From Rostrohypoxylon terebratum (taxonomy: Eukaryota; Ascomycota; Sordariomycetes; Xylariales; Hypoxylaceae), in NCBI GenBank assembly GCA_022497145.1, contig MU385958.1:37767-101766 (forward strand): a stretch of 64,000 nucleotides of DNA, written 5' to 3'. The notes under the pieces are model-generated. The model saw only the letters and a list, made by a program, of their open reading frames with translations. It did not search any database and had not been told where the DNA came from. A program made the translations under genes and the position numbers. Below, in pieces: positions 32,491-42,497 of this stretch. Position 1 is the first letter of the stretch. Each line of letters opens with the position of its first letter.

Positions 32491-32509
32491 TTAACCCTAA
32501 CCCTAACCT
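32491..32509. repeat. interstitial telomere-like tract (CCCTAA orientation)
   Basis: Two and a half perfect CCCTAA units within the cluster's right half, 250 bases after the DUF1932 gene. Same orientation as the tract at 19170. Confidence 0.85.
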
Positions 32510-33334
32510 CAAGAAGACCCAGCTTAGATTACCGACACAACTCATATCCCAGGATTTTAGCTGTCTTGTTACCCTTATAGCACAATAGAACGCATCTCAC
32601 CAATTCTCTATTCAATATCAAGTGTCATACGCTCCGATGCTTCTGTATCAAGTAGACTCGATCGCCAAGGGCTCATAAGATGAATGACGCGCAGGCTCCA
32701 ATTTCGTCCCAATCATTCTGACATCCGTGTATCTTTTCTGTCTCGCTCCGTTGTCACACTAGCACCTTACTCATCCGTGAACGTGAGGTGTGCAGTACTG
32801 GTGACGGAGTGGACGGAATTCCTACCCCGCGAAGATCCACCTGATCCAAGATCGTGTTGCTCGCGGGACATGCTTTCCGTCGACCCACTTGACCCCAGTG
32901 GTGGAGAGCTCTATGATCGTCCGTTCCTAGGGCGGGGTGATCTCACAGTGATTCTTACTCGATAGAAGGGTTGATTGGTAACCTATAGACCTTCTCCAAG
33001 AATCTTGGACTCATAGCTATTATTGGTTGAAATGGGTGCCTCTACCTCAAGCTAAGCATTACTGATGGTTGAACACAATAGGTTATGTTACTGAGCTAAA
33101 TGAACAGAATAGCTCGATTTATCGTACGGTTTATCATCAATTGCAGGTACCTACCTATGAGTTAGGGGTGGATAGTAATTACCTATATATCCTTTGTTTC
33201 TCAGACCATGATCAAATAGAGTGTTTGCTCTTAACTCGCCTAGAAAGACTATTCCATCTTTTCTTTCTGAGTGGCCTCCTCACGACGCGCACAGGTCCAT
33301 CTCCATCGCTACCAACACATAGTACATTGCGGCT

Positions 33335-33344
33335 CCGATAGCGG
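33335..33344. promoter_or_regulatory. candidate Zn2Cys6 site, CCG-N4-CGG
   Basis: CCG ATAG CGG, 24 bases before the TcuA-like ATG. Same half-site spacing as the palindrome at 25307-25320. It is very close to the start codon, so it could also lie in the leader. Inference. Confidence 0.25.
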
Positions 33345-33367
33345 CCTAGGCTTCGTTCTCTTCTGCT

Positions 33368-34957
33368 ATGGCGCCAGTTCCAAATGAAGTCGACGTTCTT
33401 GTTATCGGAAGCGGCAATGCAGGATTCAGCGCCGCCATCTCGGCCGCGGAGTCAGGCGCCGGTCGCGTTCTTGTGATCGATGCTTGCCCCGAAGACTGGG
33501 CCGGTGGCAACTCATATTTCACTGCTGGTGCTTTCAGAACCGTACATCATGGGCTTGCAGATCTCTTGCCAATTGTCAACAACGTGGATAAGGCCACGGC
33601 GTCAAGAATCGATATAGAACCTTACACTGCCACTCACTTTGCAGATGATATAGCTCGTATTTGCATAGGACGGTCGGATCCGGAGCTCTCACAAACTCTC
33701 GTCCAGGACTCCAATTCTGTGGTTAAGTGGTTAGCGAAGCATGGAGTACGATTTCAATTGTCATTCAATCGCCAGGCGTACGAGATCGACGGCCGATTCA
33801 AGTTTTGGGGCGGATTGTCTATCAAAACCGAAGATGGAGGGAAGGGTCTGATAAAAGATCACCGGCGAGCTGCCGCACGACTTGGAGTCGAGGTCTCATT
33901 TTCAACAGCAGCAACCCGTCTTCACATCGACCCAAATACTGGAGCTGTCAATTCTGTCACAGTGCGAGACACCACCAACTGGCAAGAAAAGAAGATTCGC
34001 ACTCTTGCCGTGATTCTAGCAGGCGGGGGCTTCGAGGCTAACCCTAGAATGCGGTCTCAGTTTCTTGGGCCTAATTGGGATCTTGCTAGGGTGCGCGGCA
34101 CCCCCTATAACAACGGCTCGTGTTTAGAAATGGCCATTCGCGATGTAGCCGCCAAGCAAGCCGGAAACTGGTCCGGCTGCCATTCTGTTGCCTGGGATGC
34201 GAATGCCCCGCCCAATGCCGGAGATCGTGTCATCTCCAACCAGTTTACCAAATCAGGTTACCCCCTGGGCTTAATGCTGAACCTAGAAGGCAAGCGTTTT
34301 GTAGATGAAGGTTTCGACATGCGGAACTACACGTACGCAATCTTTGGCAAAGCAATTCTAGCACAGCCTGGGCACTCTGCCTTCCAAGTGTGGGACGCTC
34401 AGATGACCCCTTGGCTACGAAGTGAGGAGTATAATGACGATATTGTCGAAAGAATAACGGCACCTACTCTGGAGAAACTAGCTGAGGAGTGTGCGAAACG
34501 TGGCTTAAGAGATCCAAAGAGATTCGTAGAGACGATAGAGGAGTATAACGAAGCCGTAAAGGCATTCCAGGAAGAGAACCCTGGCTGCAAGTGGGATCCG
34601 GCCGTCAGAGATGGCCTCTCCACACAGTCCAGTCGCAAGAAGCTCACGTTAGCCAAGTCAAACTGGGCTACACCGCTTACAAGCGCGCCATATGTGGCTG
34701 TCAAGGCAACATGTGGTATAACCTTCACATTCGGCGGATTGGCTGTGGACCCCGTGACAGCGGGTGTCATCTCATCAGTCACTAACTCTACTATCTCCAA
34801 CTTGTATTGTGCTGGCGAGATGGTTGGCGGTCTCTTCTACGACAATTATCCCGGAGGAAGCGGTCTTACATCCGGCGCTGTGTTTGGTCGCCGAGCTGGC
34901 CGCGCCGCGGCAAAACAAATTCGCAACCTCAAAAGCCATTCATCGGCAAGACTGTGA
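33368..34957 (+). CDS. TcuA-like FAD-dependent tricarballylate-type dehydrogenase
   Basis: 529 residues, single exon from the ATG at 33368. Flavoprotein of the fumarate reductase/succinate dehydrogenase FAD superfamily; its closest named relative in my reading is TcuA, which oxidises tricarballylate to cis-aconitate. The dinucleotide fold is at residues 8-38 (VDVLVIGSGNAGFSAAISAA ... LVIDACPEDWAGGNS). The middle contains VILAGGGFEANPRM and the C-terminal FAD lid FTFGGLAVDP ... LYCAGEMVGGLFYDNYPGGSGLTSGAVFGRRAG, typical of the family. No mitochondrial or secretory signal. Bacterial TcuA needs TcuB for reoxidation; no TcuB-like iron-sulfur protein is in the window, so the electron acceptor is unknown. 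It ends the putative catabolic cluster. Confidence 0.88.
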   Translation: MAPVPNEVDVLVIGSGNAGFSAAISAAESGAGRVLVIDACPEDWAGGNSYFTAGAFRTVHHGLADLLPIVNNVDKATASRIDIEPYTATHFADDIARICIGRSDPELSQTLVQDSNSVVKWLAKHGVRFQLSFNRQAYEIDGRFKFWGGLSIKTEDGGKGLIKDHRRAAARLGVEVSFSTAATRLHIDPNTGAVNSVTVRDTTNWQEKKIRTLAVILAGGGFEANPRMRSQFLGPNWDLARVRGTPYNNGSCLEMAIRDVAAKQAGNWSGCHSVAWDANAPPNAGDRVISNQFTKSGYPLGLMLNLEGKRFVDEGFDMRNYTYAIFGKAILAQPGHSAFQVWDAQMTPWLRSEEYNDDIVERITAPTLEKLAEECAKRGLRDPKRFVETIEEYNEAVKAFQEENPGCKWDPAVRDGLSTQSSRKKLTLAKSNWATPLTSAPYVAVKATCGITFTFGGLAVDPVTAGVISSVTNSTISNLYCAGEMVGGLFYDNYPGGSGLTSGAVFGRRAGRAAAKQIRNLKSHSSARL

Positions 34958-35139
34958 TAGTTAGATTGCGATATTATTTTTGGGGATATCGGTTTAGGTA
35001 GTATATAAATTCAGAATGGAGCTAATGACTTCTTATATTCTTATAGTGAGTGATTACCCAGGTACTAGGTGAGGAGGTTATTCTTTAGACACGACTTTCA
35101 ACATCGCTGCTTTCGCGATACCATATTTATCTCCATCCC

Positions 35140-35843
35140 TCGTATAGGTAGTCACAGTTCTACATCGTCGTTCTCTTCCTTATGAACTTTGTCTGCACAC
35201 CTGTTCAGAAAAATTGGGACCCCTTATTCGTTGGTGGATCTTATCCCATCAACACCCAGGCTGCCAATATCGCATCGGCCCTGTTGAATCCGTGCTCTGA
35301 TATATTCGTCCTGCTTATGCTACAGCGCATTATCTGGGGCTTAAAGATGTCAACAAGAACGAAGACAGGAGTGTCCATTATCTTTCCCATCGATGTTATG
35401 TACCTGCTATCCCCGTGTGACTCAAGATTGAAGCCCAACGATATTACAGATGCATCATCGCAGCAGAAGATACCGTCTATAACATCTCACCTGTATTGCT
35501 ATGGGCGCTATCTGAAATGGCATGTATGTTTCTCGTCTTCGGTGTTCCGAGTGGCGTCAAGATCATGTCCGACACACGCATCCCAAGCAAACTCGCCTCA
35601 TCGCTACGATCACTAGGCGGGCGGTTCCAGCGAAACTTCACCTCTTATGGAAGCGGCACTGGTGCTTCGTCGTGGCCGCGCTGGAGTATGATCATGAACA
35701 ACTCACACGCGGGCTCATCGCGCACCTACTATCACAAGATTGACGGAGGAAATGGGGGTATGTTACTTATGACCACCAACTCAACGCAGGGCCAGTCACC
35801 GAACGAGTCTACGGAGTATTTTAAGAGCCAGAAGCGGGAATGA
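35140..35843 (+). pseudogene. remnant of PTH11/rhodopsin-type integral membrane protein
   Basis: Two overlapping frames carry consecutive pieces of one family. The first (from 35182) reads CTPVQKNWDPLFVGGS then AANIASALLNPCSDIFVLL and QRIIWGLKMSTRTKTGVSI. The second (about 35430-35843) reads AAEDTVYNISPVLLWALSE and MACMFLVFGVPS, followed by a hydrophilic tail. In the fungal rhodopsin-domain (PTH11-like GPCR) family these are TM5-TM7 and the cytoplasmic tail, in that order. The frame changes between about 35400 and 35440, with an in-frame stop in the second frame just before, and the first four TM segments are missing. No splice pair I could find repairs it. Judged a truncated, frameshifted relic. 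Confidence 0.7.
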
Positions 35844-36458
35844 TATTAATACGAACGACCCATTTGGAACATTACGGCGGGTATGAGCATGGTCTTGCCG
35901 TGGGTGATGGCTACGAGCGCAAACATCCGTGAGCGAAAGATCGTGGATAGCGACCTAGTCTATTCCTACGCTAATGGATTAAGTACGCGGTCCGTGATTT
36001 TGGATTTCATGGTTTGGGGGGGGTTACCTTTCAGAGGACGTTTTCCCGCGGAGATCTGATTAGTCAACGGATTCGGAAAAGTGAGGTCGGAAGAAGGCCT
36101 CTGGGAATCTGACTGGTTCTCAATACAAACTCTACATGGCAGTATCTGCTAACATACAAATTCTTAAAAGACGCCATTAAGTATGTCCATCTTGTTGGAA
36201 ATATCTGCGTGCCTCGGTAATGGTGATACCAATCACATGTAGTAAACGCTCCAGGGTATGATGAAAATGAATTCGTGAAGGGGACCGGCGCCAGGTCTAT
36301 TCTGCCACCTTGTGGGTACATAATTTCAGCTCTATGCACGGACCATTTGCCTGATCTCTGGAGGCTGCTATGAATTTCTCGATACTTAGTTCACACGATC
36401 AAACAATCAAATACATCGGAATATTTATCGAATTTAGTTGATACCATTCCTAGTAGCC
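35844..36458. other. intergenic region
   Basis: Between the membrane-protein relic and the F-box gene. An open minus-strand frame (36064-36339) has no protein features. Nothing else seen. Confidence 0.5.
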
Positions 36459-37925
36459 ATGACTCCTACAAACGTTACTAATTTGCCCAACGAACTTATT
36501 CTGGAAATAATCCAAGAAGCCTTACCAGAAAGTTTTGAAAACCTGGCGTTAACCTGCAAGACGATCTACCAATTATGCACACCGTTCATAGAGAACCATA
36601 ACCGCCTCCGCCACCGCTTTCGCACTTTTACATATCTCGATGATCCGCCGGACTCGTCGCCATTATCAATCCGAACAGCGTTCGAAATTATCAAACGTAT
36701 TGCCGTTGAACCTATGACAGCTTTCTACATTGAACATGTAACGCTCGTCGATGATAGCCTAATGTGGTCGCTCCGTGGGAAGCCTCCCCAGGTCTTACCG
36801 GATGTTGATCGTGGCGGACCAATTGTTGAATTATTTACCAATTCCACCTACTTAAAGGAAGCTGGGCTGGATTGGAAGGAATATTATTGTTCGATTGGAG
36901 AGGATCTTGGACGGCCCGGCCTCCACCGCTACTCGCAGCGCGCTGCCGCTTTCCTTTTAACCCTGCTACCCAATCTCAAGACTCTATCTCTTCCCCAATT
37001 ATGGAATCCTTGCGAAAAGACAGAGAAACTTCTTGGTGTTATCGTTCGCAGGGCTAGACGGTCAAGTTGCTCATGGGACAAGTCTACTAGTCTTGCGCGG
37101 GTCACAAAATTCAACACATCCTTGGACGTTGGAAACCCAATTGGTCTAGATCAACTTGCACTTCCTTTTCTAGCATTACCACAGGTGCGAGAGTTCAATG
37201 CAGCTAGTTCAATAGACATAATCGACTCCTCTGTAGTGCTCGCATATGAAGACCTGTATTCGGGCTGTAGGGACACTCTCAAAACCGTTTCATTCACCAA
37301 CTTTTTTTCCTGTCTCCCGGCTTTCGCGTACTTCCTCGGTCGTGTCCCGCATTTCAGAAAACTCGCATATTCTCATTCGCCAAAGATAAATGACAATAAA
37401 GAATGGAATATTTCCTATTTGGTGACAGCAGTTGAGCACGAAGCAGGCGATTACTTAGAGGAACTTTCTATCTCTGTAAACGAGGTACAAGTTCCTATCG
37501 CTCCCGGGAAGGTGTCTATGCATGGTTTCAAGAATTTGAAGAAGCTTGAATTGCCCCTCGAGGTAGCAATGTGCAACATCACAGATGCAGAATCCCGACT
37601 TGGCATACCAAAAAACAGCTTGATTGACCGAGAACAATACTGGGAGAACGAAGGACTACGTGTTGGTGACATAGTACCTGCTACGGTCTGTCACTTATCA
37701 ATCATCTTATCAAGTGGAATAGATGCGAAGATCTTCAAGGTCTTTTTTTCGAACTTCGCCGCCATGAAAGATTCTCATATGCCTGCTCTCAGGGAAGTAC
37801 GTCTTGTGGTAAAATCAGATTTAAAATCGGATTTATATCAGGAGGAGTACACTAGGTTAGCTAAAGAGACAGAGAGGGTTGGCGTGATGTTGATAACTAC
37901 CCGAGCAGCCAAGTTGACTACCTAG
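36459..37925 (+). CDS. F-box domain protein
   Basis: 488 residues, single exon; ATG at 36459 is the first methionine (the open frame upstream starts at a TTG). The F-box is at residues ~5-45: NLPNELILEIIQEALPESFENLALTCKTIYQLCTP in form, Leu-Pro-x-Glu-Leu followed by the Leu/Cys spacing. The rest has leucine-rich strand-turn segments (LLPNLKTLSLPQLW, LPQVREFNAASS, FKNLKKLELPL), as in substrate-receptor arms of SCF ubiquitin ligases. Substrate unknown. Such genes are numerous and lineage-specific in filamentous fungi. Confidence 0.85.
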   Translation: MTPTNVTNLPNELILEIIQEALPESFENLALTCKTIYQLCTPFIENHNRLRHRFRTFTYLDDPPDSSPLSIRTAFEIIKRIAVEPMTAFYIEHVTLVDDSLMWSLRGKPPQVLPDVDRGGPIVELFTNSTYLKEAGLDWKEYYCSIGEDLGRPGLHRYSQRAAAFLLTLLPNLKTLSLPQLWNPCEKTEKLLGVIVRRARRSSCSWDKSTSLARVTKFNTSLDVGNPIGLDQLALPFLALPQVREFNAASSIDIIDSSVVLAYEDLYSGCRDTLKTVSFTNFFSCLPAFAYFLGRVPHFRKLAYSHSPKINDNKEWNISYLVTAVEHEAGDYLEELSISVNEVQVPIAPGKVSMHGFKNLKKLELPLEVAMCNITDAESRLGIPKNSLIDREQYWENEGLRVGDIVPATVCHLSIILSSGIDAKIFKVFFSNFAAMKDSHMPALREVRLVVKSDLKSDLYQEEYTRLAKETERVGVMLITTRAAKLTT

Positions 37926-39084
37926 TAGGTAACCTAGCTGTTTATAGAGTCGATCAGCATTTTATACCCTGATGAGTGTCATACTCGAGCTTGGTAAAGC
38001 AAAAACTACTTACCTAGGTACCTAGTTAGTTTATTTTAACAACCTTGAACGTCGACGATCAATAAAGAGTGTTGTAGAAGCTGAAGACTGCACGATCCAA
38101 CATCGCGGGTCTTGGTAAACCCCTAACCTAACCCACGTTAGGGCAAGCTATGTAATTCTACTACAAGTTTGCGCTGTACCTAAACCCCAGACTGTCAGAC
38201 TGCCAGACTGCCAGGGTCCTTAGGGCTAGCACGCAGTTATTAGTGGACAACTATATGACATAGTGGGGGGCTACGGGGTGCTGTAATTGTTGCAACGCTT
38301 GAATTGACTACCTAACATACAACTGCCGAAAAGACACGACTTATTCAGGATTCTCATAGTCATTCAGAGCAGTTTGTACCAGTCTAAAAGAGGTAAAGGG
38401 GGCTATAGGCAATGCTCTTGTACGGTATACGACCAGGTAGCAAGAGCTCATTGAAATGAGATCCTTATGGAAGAGTCACTGCCATCCCGCCGATGACATT
38501 TAGGTGTGCTAATTGCATTTTACCTAGCATTCATGAATGTTGGATGTTGCTTACTAGGGCTCATTTCTGCTCTATAAAATGGACTTCGCTTAATACAATT
38601 CATCGGAGGTTATAGCTCGTCGCGTAGGGCGTGGTTTGAAATTTACATCGGACAAATGGAGTGAGAACACGGTATCCATGCACACTTCATATAAATCCAA
38701 GGTTGACATCAGATCAGCTTACATAGTAGATTTACTACCTACTAGGTAGGTAACCTAGTGGTCAATCTTGGTTACCTCATTGGTTTCTCGAGTCTTTGAT
38801 GGATTGGGGAGCGGGCAACAACTATAGTATGCCTTACACTGCCTCAATGCGCACTTATCAGATGTCTGCCCTCAACAGCGACTGCGCCTCATCAGGCTGG
38901 TGATTTCACTTTTTCCACATTCTAATATCCTTAATCGATATGATGTTGCCTCATCTTGTGGACGTATGATTTATTCTCGATTTCATGTAATCTCACTATT
39001 AATACGAGGTCATGTTCCCTACAATTCATCGATGACTGGGCCAGCATCAATCGGAAAACTCCTGTCTTCCTCAACAAAGTTCCC
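37926..39084. other. intergenic region with dispersed simple motifs
   Basis: No gene recognised. TACCTAGGTACCTAG-type tracts occur at 38011-38027 and 38728-38757, and a degenerate telomere-like patch (CCCTAACCTAACCC) at about 38119-38135. Confidence 0.5.
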
Positions 39085-39990
39085 ATGATGGAGGGATCGA
39101 AGCAAGTTGATCAAGAGCCCAAGCAAGCGGACTCAAGAACCACTGAACCCGAATCCGCATCGCAAAGCAAAGGGGCCACTCTTTCGAGTTTGGCAACTGA
39201 ACGGCTAGAGCAGCAGATACTCCAGAGACCTAGTACCACACTCCAGGATCGATGTGTTTTCTACACGTCAGTGCCAACAAAAGAGGAAGACCAAGAAGAG
39301 TATAAAGAACGCAAGAATATAGAAAGTGACAATATTTATCGGGGTCTATCCTTGATAGCATTGGCCTGGGCCGCTTCTAATGACAGAGTGACCATTTGGG
39401 TAAGGATTGCTATGAACTCCCCTGAAAATAAGATATTAAAACGGCCAACATTTTACCTACCTGTGAGTTGCTAATACGAACTTCGGCAGACTATAGTACC
39501 TCTTAGAGAGGATGAGATCTCTGGAGAGTCAAGGTACGCTGAATACGAGGAGAATATGACAAGGGCTATGGCACGTCATTGTAGTGGTACTGTTTGTAAG
39601 TGGTTTCATACATCAGTCCGATTCACTAACAGTATAAAACTACCTACTTACTATTAACGGACATGAAATCCCCTGACAGATATCATGTCTATGCGTCCTA
39701 AACAGCTGTCCAAGTATAAGGATATCTGGGGTAATATAGCTTATCCAGAATTACTGGCTCGGTTCTCAGCTGGACAGGATCGTGCTCCAACTAAACTTAT
39801 CTCTGTTGATGCAGTGAACCCTCATAACCAATTCCTTTTGGACTGGAATACCCAAGAGGTCCAGAAAGGAGTAGAGCCCGCAGATCCTGACTTTTTGAAA
39901 CTGGGGAAACGTCGGGTGCACAGCAAAGATACTTGCAACTGTACCGCCAATCTTAAATACGAACTACCCGGTCAGGACTGGTTTGGTTGA
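39085..39990 (+). CDS. hypothetical protein, three exons
   Basis: Exons 39085-39399, 39490-39595, 39680-39990, total 732 bases and 243 residues, all with consensus GTAAG-type donors and AG acceptors and with frame kept. The first ~45 residues are polar (Glu/Gln/Ser/Thr-rich). A more conserved-looking part begins at DRCVFYTSVPTKEED and continues with NIYRGLSLIALAWAASND, then PKQLSKYKDIWGNIAYPEL. I do not recognise a family. The two introns with matching phase are the main reason to believe it. It may be lineage-specific. Confidence 0.55.
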
Positions 39991-42497
39991 GACCCCGTCT
40001 GTACGCTATCGTCTATCTTACCTATTCAGCTTCTATAAACTGAGAATGACGGTATTATGTGGGACAGACGGGTACTATTTACATTAGGATTTATCACCTG
40101 TTTTCATGGAGGTGTTGGGTGGATGACCCGAGGTAGGCATTTTGGTGGCCTTAGCAAGCTTACAGACAAGTACCTTACGAATTAGCAAACATAGTAATAT
40201 ATTTCGATTGAGGTTTTCATAAGTTTATTGATTGATCTATGTCATCTAGTGAAATATATGTGTAGGGCCCTTGAAAGGCTTCTAAAACGCTCCTCTACCG
40301 AACATACCATCGCCCATGCACTCACGGGCCACACCCCCGCGGGCCACCCTCTTTCCCATCAAAACACACTGTTTTTAAGCGCCTGTATCTCCATGATATA
40401 AGGTCATGTAATTATATAATTAATATTGTTCGAAAGAGATTTACAAGGGGGTTTTATAGGTATAGGTTTTATCCTGGCTAGAGCATCCAATTGCGAGTAA
40501 ATACGTAGCAAAGTATTGATACGGCTTTTTTAATGGGGTTTTTATGGTCACCGAAAGTTTAGCGCTTAAATTAGTGGTGTTTCCCGATTTACAGGCTTAA
40601 AATACAGCGCTTAACTTGAAGATGCTACAGGTTCTGTATAATAATTGATACGGTTATAATTAATCTTTAAATAGCTTTATTGTATATGTTTAAAAGTAAT
40701 AATGTAGTAGTAATTGCAGTGCTGAGAGTGTAGGTGCGGTTATAAGGGCTTGGCCACTTTGGCCCGAGCCCTTGAAAACCAACGAGGATTAAAATATATA
40801 TAAGACATTTCCATAAAGGTCACAACACTTGAAGTAAAACTAATTATATCGTTAGAATTGCCGTCTCTGGGTCTCTAATCCCTAGAGGTTTCAGGCTTTC
40901 ACCTCTAATATACGTTGTGTAGGAAGTCGAAGTATAAGGGGGGGGGGGGGGAAATTAAGGAAATTAAAGAAATTACTTGTTTCATCAGTTATTTCGCTAC
41001 TGAACAACTCTTTCAATATCCTACAAAAATAAGATTCCAAGATATCAGTCGATAGCCCTTCCTCAGATATACACGCAGGTACAATATAAGTTAAAAATAC
41101 CTGTTCCTCATTGATATACAGGTGGGTGAAAAGAGGGTGTTTTGGTGGGAAAGAGGGTGGCCCGCGGGGGTGTGGCCCGTGAGTGCGTGGGCGATGGTAG
41201 GTGCATATTAGGACAGACGCCTGAGGATATATTATCAAGTGAACTCACATAGGCACCTACTTCCAAACTGGCTTTAGAACAACTATCCTGATAGGCAAGA
41301 ATTAGGTCATATCTAGGTATATGTTATCATGATGTAATTTCAGAATGGATCAAAATGCATCTCAACTAATACCCCCCTGTCCAGGATAAAGAGACGGCAA
41401 TTCAAGTATAGGTTGTCCGTCATAACACTCCCAATCCAAAGTTATTGCCTTGCAAAGTAGGTAGATAGTATCTCGTCGATGAAGCTTACAACAATGGATC
41501 GACTCCGTTTTCGTGCGAGGATCTTCCTCTGGTATAATTACTAGGTAAAGATTTGATTCAATGTACTACTGGAAAACCTTTTGCTGATTCTTTGATCTTC
41601 TCAACTCGTTTTAGGCATAGCTACCGGGAAGTCGTGTGGATGATGCCACTATTGAATTGGCCAGCCTCCATGCTTAGAACCTAGCCGTCTGGATTGACCT
41701 GTCTTCTCTCTTGGAATACTACCTAGTACATTGGTGTAGAGCGTATTGGAGGATCAGCTGTAAGCTCATAAAAAGTCATTTGATACTTAGGTACTCACGA
41801 GAACGGCGAGGAATCTAAGCCAAGCTGTCCACTAGGTAAGCAAATACTCAAACTCAACTTAATGATATTGATGCCATCCCCAAGGGAATTCATATACTGG
41901 GTGCCACGTGCTTTGGGCTTTTGACTCGGCAGAGATTACCCCTGATGCTTATGGCATTGGGTCTCCGGCATGCCGCAACAAAGCATAGCAATTGCGAAAG
42001 AAGTCACTGGGATTGTTATAATGGCAAATAGTTCAGAGTTCGATTCATCCTATAGCGTCCTCATAGTATAGCTCATCTGAACCATGCAGCCCCAGCGAAG
42101 GTCTTATTTCCCATAGAGATTGTTTGCCAAGAGATGGCGTTATTTTAATATGGATGGTGTTTTGGAGATGGCGGCTGATTATAGGCCCCCGCATAAGGGA
42201 TTCAGCAACATCACACGGAGATCTCATCGAGTTCATTAACATGTCCGGGGTTGGCTATTCTTGGCGTTATGATTTTTGTACGTGGGGCGTTGTCGCGATG
42301 CTTTCATCGGCTGTCCTCATGGCCAGGCAGGACTAGCGAAAGTAACCAAACCCCTGAATATTGCAGTCTGGATCCTACGGGATATGAATCGGATTGAAAT
42401 TGCGTAGGTATAAATACCATCTTATTTTCACCAAAGAGCTCCTCAAGGCTTCATGTGTTGCCCATTACTCTCATTGCTAGTACCATAGGTTGTCAGA
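39991..42497. other. gene-free, repeat-bearing region
   Basis: About 2.5 kb with no supported gene. Contains the inverted-repeat element 40307-41197 and a run of 14 G at 40938-40951. The AT-rich remainder (41200-42450) has short open frames (for example 42045-42242, 42124-42336) without features. Confidence 0.55.
40307..41197. mobile_element. non-autonomous inverted-repeat element flanked by TA
   Basis: The first ~65 bases at the left (CCATCGCCCATGCACTCACG onward) reappear inverted at the right end, with only a few mismatches (CCATCGCCCACGCACTCACG); weaker matching extends to about 95 bases. TA stands immediately outside both ends (40305-40306 and 41198-41199), the target-site duplication of Tc1/mariner-type elements. 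The ~700 bp interior has no open frame resembling a transposase and is AT-rich, so it looks like a MITE or a deleted copy. Left arm about 40307-40400, right arm about 41104-41197. The superfamily assignment rests only on TA and arm structure. Confidence 0.7.

Larger units (their letters stand above)
32240..33367. other. intergenic region
   Basis: About 1.1 kb upstream of the TcuA-like gene. Holds a telomere-like tract (32491-32509) and a candidate regulator site at 33335. Open frames 32684-32965 and 33069-33341 have no recognisable protein features. Confidence 0.5.

Noticed and set aside
32684..32965. 93-codon plus-strand frame between the DUF1932 and TcuA-like genes
   Set aside because: No family features and no splice partners that would extend it.
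41200..42450. Possible second copy of an inverted-repeat element or a gene in the AT-rich stretch before the oxalate decarboxylase
   Set aside because: No matching arms or protein-like open frame could be found by eye.
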